DNA from: an uncultured SAR86 cluster bacterium | Lineage (GTDB): Bacteria > Pseudomonadota > Gammaproteobacteria > Magnimaribacterales > D2472 | Direction: 5' to 3' | Assembly: GCA_902591565.1 (NCBI GenBank) | Contig: CACJBC010000010.1 | Span: 1 to 38,598, forward strand | DNA: 38,598 nucleotides | Shown: piece after piece, positions 35,386 through 38,598 of the stretch | Position numbering within the stretch: position 1 is the stretch's first letter | Layout of the letters: each line of letters begins with the position of its first letter | Notes under the pieces: model-generated | What the model saw: the letters and a program-made list of their open reading frames with translations, nothing else | Database searches by the model: none | What the model was told of the DNA's origin: nothing | Position numbers and translations under genes: made by a program

Positions 35386-35431
35386 TGGTGCCCAGAGGTG
35401 GGATCGAACCACCGACACAAGGATTTTCAGT
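35386..35431 (-). repeat. Distal att repeat: truncated tRNA-Phe 3' copy
   Basis: Forty-six bases identical to 37516-37561, equal to tRNA-Phe nucleotides 31-76 including the CCA end. Similarity fades over the next nine bases (about 6 of 9 match) and the 5' half of the tRNA is absent, so this is not a functional tRNA. Confidence 0.93.
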
Positions 35432-35479
35432 TCTTGACTCGAAAATAAAAACCTCATAAGAATGCATGTATCAGAGGTT

Positions 35480-35501
35480 ACTGTGCATATTACTGTTCAT
35501 A
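35480..35501 (+). repeat. Two tandem 10-mers at the island's left inner end
   Basis: ACTGTGCATA (35480-35489) and ACTGTTCATA (35492-35501), same orientation, starts 12 bases apart. The second continues into ATTTAAAT and forms the left arm of an imperfect 18-bp inverted repeat with 37442-37460. The remaining left flank (35432-35479) shows no gene. Possible arm-type recombinase sites; function inferred only. Confidence 0.65.
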
Positions 35502-35516
35502 ATTTAAATTTAAAAA

Positions 35517-36416
35517 TTAAGTTTCTTTAAAAGCAGAATCAAACTTTTTAAAAAAATCTCCAAGTTCTTCAAAGTTTGAATCATCTATTTGGATTTCATT
35601 TAAAATCTTTTCTATATTTTTTCCAACCTCATTACCATTAACTGATAATGGATTATCAAAAATAAGTTTTGCATCAATTTGATTTGTTGAAACAGACTTT
35701 GACCATTTCACCCAAACAGACAAAGGTCTATTTCCATCCCACTTATTTTTATTCACTCTATAATTTATTCCTTTGCACGCAAAATATAAATCGACCTTAG
35801 GGGCATAATCTGAAATTGCCTGAATCTTTTCAGCATAATCTTGAATAGTTTTTTCTTTGCTATCTGTAACAATTATGTAATTTGATATGCCTGAATCTTT
35901 TACCTTTACCCCGTCAATCAGAGCATCTTTTTTTTCTTTAGGCAGCGACGTACCAGCATAAAAATCAATTTTTTCATCATTTGTGAGATTTAATTTAGAT
36001 GATAAAAATCCCCCTTTACCTTTACCAACTTCAAATTTCCAACCAATTCTTATATTTTTATCCTTCCCTCTATAGTAAATAAGTTTATTCTTATAAAAAA
36101 TATCTTTAATTTTTAGTAACTCCTCACTTATTCTTTTTTGAGCATTTTCTCCAAATATTTGCCTAAGTCTTTCTAATTTAATCTTATTAGCAACAAACCA
36201 ATAATTAGTCTGCTTTATTGAAAACTTAAACTCTTTTTCCTTCCCATTTAAACTTTTTGCTTTTACATATAGGTCTGTTTTACATTCACCATTTGCGGAT
36301 ATGGTAGGTTTTTCAGATTGAATTACTTTATATGTCTCACCGTCAAAATTAAAACTTAACCCTCTTTTAAAAAAAGATTGGACTCTATCTTCTGTTTTTA
36401 TAAATGTTTTTACCAT
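35517..36416 (-). CDS. Probable type II restriction endonuclease partner (unrecognised family)
   Basis: 299-residue protein with no family I can name. A PD-(D/E)xK-like arrangement is visible: GECKTDLYV (Glu44, Asp48), then a beta-strand pair ending FKFSIKQTNYW with Lys68. The SIKQ/SIKHN style resembles R.HaeIII and related nucleases, although the rest does not. Being divergent to a solitary cytosine methyltransferase within one island, a cognate endonuclease is the simplest reading. The frame is open to 36626, but that part is antisense to the methyltransferase; the ATG at 36416 (MVKTFIKTED) is chosen. The C-terminal half is Lys-rich and compatible with DNA binding. Confidence 0.72.
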   Translation of the reverse strand: MVKTFIKTEDRVQSFFKRGLSFNFDGETYKVIQSEKPTISANGECKTDLYVKAKSLNGKEKEFKFSIKQTNYWFVANKIKLERLRQIFGENAQKRISEELLKIKDIFYKNKLIYYRGKDKNIRIGWKFEVGKGKGGFLSSKLNLTNDEKIDFYAGTSLPKEKKDALIDGVKVKDSGISNYIIVTDSKEKTIQDYAEKIQAISDYAPKVDLYFACKGINYRVNKNKWDGNRPLSVWVKWSKSVSTNQIDAKLIFDNPLSVNGNEVGKNIEKILNEIQIDDSNFEELGDFFKKFDSAFKET

Positions 36417-36423
36417 TTTAGAA

Positions 36424-36448
36424 AGATAGCATCTATGAGAAGATATCT
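36424..36448. promoter_or_regulatory. Twin palindromes between the divergent R-M genes
   Basis: The 34-base gap between the two start codons holds AGAT-AGC-ATCT (36424-36434) and the perfect palindrome AGATATCT (36441-36448), 17 bases apart from start to start. No C-protein gene is present, so these could be sites where the methyltransferase or another factor balances expression. Promoters for both genes must extend into the opposite coding region. GAGAAG (36438-36443 region) serves as a plausible ribosome site for the methyltransferase. Confidence 0.4.
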
Positions 36449-36450
36449 CC

Positions 36451-37455
36451 ATGAAGATAAGTTCTTTTTTTACAGGCGCAGGTGGACTAGATTTAGGTTT
36501 TAAAAATGTAGGTTCACAGATCTTATATGCTAATGAATTTGATAAAAGTATATGGAAAACATTTGAAAGAAATTTTACAAAAAAATCAAATACATTCTTA
36601 GATAAAAGAAGCATTACTGAGGTCAATGCAGATGAGGTTCCAGATTGTGATGGAATAATTGGTGGACCGCCATGTCAATCATGGAGTGAAGCAGGCGCAC
36701 TTAGGGGAATAGAGGACAAGAGAGGTCAATTATTCTTTGATTTCATAAGAATACTCAAAGCAAAAAAACCAAAGTTTTTTTTGGCAGAGAATGTATCAGG
36801 TATGTTAGCAGCGAGACATTCAGAAGCACTTAAAAATATAATTACCTTATTTGAAAAAAGTGGATATATAGTTTCATATAAACTCTTGAATACCAGCGAC
36901 TATGGCGTACCACAGGATAGAAAAAGGGTAATTTTCGTAGGTTATAGAAAAGATTTAAAACTTAAATTTACTCACCCTGAACCATTGGCATCTTCAAAAG
37001 ATGAAAAGTTAACTTTAAGGGATTCTATTTGGGATCTCAGGAACAATGCTCTACCAGCAAAAGAAAAAAATAAATCAAATCTAGAAAAATGCAAAATACC
37101 GAATCATGAATATATGATTGGAGGTTTTTCAACAATATTTATGTCAAGAAATCGAGTAAGAGCATGGGATGATCAATCATTTACCATTCAAGCAGGGGGC
37201 AGGCATGCTCCAATTCATCCTCAGGCGCCTGAAATGTTGTTTGTCGAAAAGAATAAGAGAGTATTTGTTCCTGGAAAAGAAAAACTATATAGAAGATTGT
37301 CTGTTAGAGAATGTGCAAGAATTCAAACCTTCCCAGATAATTTTATTTTTGATTATGAAAATATTGCAGATGGTTATAAGATGATTGGCAATGCTGTCCC
37401 AGTAAAATTTGCTGAAGTTTTAGCAAATACAATTAAAAATGATTTAAATTTATGA
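36451..37455 (+). CDS. DNA (cytosine-5) methyltransferase, M.HaeIII-like
   Basis: 334-residue m5C methyltransferase with all key motifs: [13 protein letters not shown] (SAM), [14 protein letters not shown] with catalytic Cys75, VI AENVSG (113-118), VIII QDRKRV (155-160), [15 protein letters not shown] and [13 protein letters not shown]. From memory it aligns along its length with M.HaeIII, including the target-recognition part ([27 protein letters not shown]), so modification of GGCC is the best guess. The stretch [11 protein letters not shown] differs from M.HaeIII, which leaves room for another target. The start ATG reproduces the M.HaeIII N-terminus. The stop codon lies inside the right-hand inverted repeat. 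Confidence 0.93.
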   Translation: MKISSFFTGAGGLDLGFKNVGSQILYANEFDKSIWKTFERNFTKKSNTFLDKRSITEVNADEVPDCDGIIGGPPCQSWSEAGALRGIEDKRGQLFFDFIRILKAKKPKFFLAENVSGMLAARHSEALKNIITLFEKSGYIVSYKLLNTSDYGVPQDRKRVIFVGYRKDLKLKFTHPEPLASSKDEKLTLRDSIWDLRNNALPAKEKNKSNLEKCKIPNHEYMIGGFSTIFMSRNRVRAWDDQSFTIQAGGRHAPIHPQAPEMLFVEKNKRVFVPGKEKLYRRLSVRECARIQTFPDNFIFDYENIADGYKMIGNAVPVKFAEVLANTIKNDLNL

Positions 37456-37486
37456 ACAGTAAAGTCGCTGTTCATAACTGTTCATA
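37442..37486 (+). repeat. Right-end repeat cluster with 9-bp hairpin
   Basis: Holds ATTTAAATTTATGAACAGT (37442-37460), the inverted partner of 35492-35509 with one extra T, then GCTGTTCATA (37467-37476) and ACTGTTCATA (37477-37486) in tandem. TATGAACAG (37451-37459) and CTGTTCATA (37468-37476) can form a perfect 9-bp hairpin with an 8-base loop right at the methyltransferase stop. It could terminate transcription (no T-run follows directly) or bind a recombinase. Confidence 0.65.
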
Positions 37487-37515
37487 AAATCATATTTTGA
37501 AAAATGCTTTAAGAG

Positions 37516-37591
37516 TGGTGCCCAGAGGTGGGATCGAACCACCGACACAAGGATTTTCAGTCCTTTGCTCTACCAACTGAGCTATCTGGGC
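37516..37591 (-). tRNA. tRNA-Phe (anticodon GAA)
   Basis: Complete 76-nt cloverleaf with encoded CCA. The acceptor stem pairs GCCCAGA with TCTGGGC, the D-loop is AGCTCAGTTGGTAGAGC, the anticodon loop CTGAAAA gives GAA, and the T-arm is GGTGGTTCGATCCCACC. Its 3' 46 nucleotides are duplicated at 35386-35431, so this gene is the attachment site of the adjacent island and its present 3' half may have come from the element. Confidence 0.97.
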
Positions 37592-37606
37592 AATAAATGA
37601 AAGAGG

Positions 37607-37635
37607 ATTATAGAAAAGATTCCATCCAATGTCAT
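37607..37635 (-). promoter_or_regulatory. Sigma-70 promoter for tRNA-Phe
   Basis: On the minus strand, ATGACA (37635-37630; five of six -35 bases) is followed after exactly 17 bases by a perfect TATAAT (37612-37607). The -10 ends 15 bases before the mature tRNA 5' end, giving a short leader of roughly 8 bases. Spacing and match are the best of any promoter seen in the window. Confidence 0.7.
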
Positions 37636-37656
37636 TAAGATTAAATTTTTAATTAA

Positions 37657-38598
37657 TTAGCTTCGAACCTTTTTATTTTCTGGATCATAAAGAGACCCTT
37701 TTCCAACTATTTTAACCGTAATAGGGTAAACACCATCACCATCTTCATTAAAGTATTCGATGGCTAGTTTTTGACCTTCTTTTGCAAGTTCAGCAGGCAA
37801 ATAGCCCATTACAACAAATTCTTTTAAAGAAGGACAGTAAGACATTCCAGTGGTATATGATCTTCTTCCTTTACTGTCCACCGGGACTTCTCCACTACTT
37901 GGATCAACTATTGGAGAAATTCCAACAGGGTACCTAGGAACTCCCGATACATTGAGGTCGTCCACGGTCATGGTACACAAAATTGCACACGGGTCTTCTT
38001 CTCTGTGTTTTAAATGAGCGGCCTTACCATGAAAATCAGCTTCTTTGACAAGAGGTCTCTGAATAGCTGCCTCACACGCATTGTATTCAGTTTCTAGATC
38101 AGCGCCTTGAAGCCTAAAACTTTTTTCAAGACGTCTGCTATTAGCATAGGTTTCTATTCCAACAGGAATTACTCCAACTTCAAGTAATGAATCATATAAT
38201 GCTAAGCCTTCGTCACTACTATTGTTGAGATAAATTTCCCAACCACTCTCACCAACATAGGATATTCTTGCAGCCCAGACATCAATAGTTTTACCGCCTG
38301 ATAAATTAAGAGTTAAATTTTTTGCTGTTACAAATGGAAAATTCTCTAGGCTAATTTCATCTGGATTAACAAAATTACCTAGTGCCTCTTCAGCTTTTGG
38401 ACCCCATAGACCAAGTGTAGCTATATCATGAGTTCTAATTGTGATTTCAGCATCAAGATTATTGTCATCTCTATAATTACGCAATGTAACCCAATCTCTA
38501 TTCCCATCAGCTCCACCGGTTACAACTCTATACTTGGTGTCACCAAGCCTTGAGATTGTTAGATCAGCATGAACACCACCATCTTCATCGAGGAAATT
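37657..38598 (-). CDS. GcvT-family aminomethyltransferase-like protein (5' end outside window)
   Basis: The frame stays open to the window edge, so the N-terminal part is missing; 313 residues are visible. The start of the visible part (FLDEDGGVHADLTISRLGD) and later WAARISYVGESGWEIYL match the folate-binding GcvT domain. A GCV_T C-terminal barrel follows (about the last 90 residues; YTTGMSYCPSLKEFVVMGYL). The style is that of the C-terminal half of dimethylglycine/sarcosine dehydrogenases or stand-alone GcvT-like demethylases rather than classical GcvT. Which substrate it demethylates cannot be settled without the missing N-terminus. Confidence 0.83.
   Translation of the reverse strand, partial: NFLDEDGGVHADLTISRLGDTKYRVVTGGADGNRDWVTLRNYRDDNNLDAEITIRTHDIATLGLWGPKAEEALGNFVNPDEISLENFPFVTAKNLTLNLSGGKTIDVWAARISYVGESGWEIYLNNSSDEGLALYDSLLEVGVIPVGIETYANSRRLEKSFRLQGADLETEYNACEAAIQRPLVKEADFHGKAAHLKHREEDPCAILCTMTVDDLNVSGVPRYPVGISPIVDPSSGEVPVDSKGRRSYTTGMSYCPSLKEFVVMGYLPAELAKEGQKLAIEYFNEDGDGVYPITVKIVGKGSLYDPENKKVRS

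Larger units (their letters stand above)
35386..37561. mobile_element. Integrase-less restriction-modification island in tRNA-Phe
   Basis: A 2.13-kb segment bounded by identical 46-bp direct repeats (35386-35431 and 37516-37561), the right one being the 3' part of an intact tRNA-Phe gene. This is the standard footprint of site-specific integration at a tRNA 3' end, with the distal copy marking the old chromosomal junction. The cargo is a divergent pair, methyltransferase and likely restriction endonuclease. No integrase, excisionase or replication gene is present, and no room exists for one. Sub-terminal copies of ACTGTTCATA at both ends look like recombinase arm sites. It is probably mobilised by an integrase supplied in trans, or is the remnant of a larger element. 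Confidence 0.85.

Noticed and set aside
35386-35431. A second tRNA-Phe gene at the left repeat
   Set aside because: Only the 3' 46 nucleotides are present; the acceptor 5' strand and D-arm are replaced by unrelated sequence, so it cannot fold as a tRNA.
36417-36626. 70-residue N-terminal extension of the putative endonuclease
   Set aside because: It lies antisense to the start of the methyltransferase, including its SAM-binding motif, and the translated residues show no protein-like pattern. The ATG at 36416 is sufficient.
35432-37515. Avoidance of GGCC inside the island
   Set aside because: I saw no GGCC by eye, but only one or two would be expected in 2.1 kb at this base composition, so absence means nothing.
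1-38598. CRISPR arrays, IS elements, rRNA genes or prophage genes
   Set aside because: No spaced direct-repeat arrays, transposases, ribosomal RNA sequences or phage structural genes were found anywhere in the window.

Overview
The window is AT-rich, densely packed bacterial DNA: genes overlap or nearly touch, and no gap between genes exceeds about 170 bases. The protein families and gene orders are gammaproteobacterial: an rpoH-type sigma factor; yggS-proC-yggT-metX-metW-rdgB-hemW; rppH / TauE-family / lgt / thyA / folA; and a DUF3450-TtpC-ExbB-ExbD-TonB-TPR cluster like the Vibrio TonB2 system. Low G+C, very short spacers, a TonB system, a cytochrome P450 and a malonyl-CoA decarboxylase suggest a streamlined marine gammaproteobacterium, for example the SAR86 group. 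That assignment is inference, not proof.

Layout. 1-2396 (+): 3' end of cysQ, then rpoH and trmB. 2393-10585 (-): one long run read from efp through argS, a SPOR protein, yggS, proC, yggT, metX, metW and rdgB to hemW (translation, PLP/proline, methionine and nucleotide-pool housekeeping). 10751-16937 (+): a DUF1295 membrane enzyme, then a six-gene TonB energy-transduction operon. 16932-20367 (-): rppH, a TauE/SafE permease, lgt, thyA and folA. 20387-30532: mixed-strand singletons and pairs, namely a HAD phosphatase, a DadA-like dehydrogenase, an FTR1 iron permease behind a Fur-box-like palindrome, RmuC, a PLP aminotransferase, HspQ, YbjQ, four small or poorly known genes, a shikimate-kinase-like protein, proline iminopeptidase and malonyl-CoA decarboxylase. 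30608-32004 (+): psd and pssA, the last two steps to phosphatidylethanolamine. 31994-34378: an SDR and a P450, divergent. 34525-35366: DUF805 and DUF2059 genes.

The standout region is 35386-37561. A complete tRNA-Phe(GAA) gene (minus strand, 37516-37591) has its 3' 46 bases (tRNA nucleotides 31-76, including CCA) duplicated exactly and in direct orientation 2.13 kb away at 35386-35431. Between the copies lie only two divergent genes: a cytosine-5 DNA methyltransferase strongly resembling M.HaeIII, and a protein of unrecognised family with a PD-(D/E)xK-like pattern that is best explained as its restriction endonuclease. Five copies of a 10-mer, ACTGTTCATA (or one base different), sit at the two inner edges, and an 18-bp inverted repeat brackets the gene pair. 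There is no integrase. This looks like a minimal, non-autonomous, tRNA-targeted restriction-modification island, probably mobilised in trans.

The window ends inside a GcvT-family (aminomethyltransferase-fold) gene on the minus strand. No CRISPR array, rRNA gene, IS element or prophage was seen.
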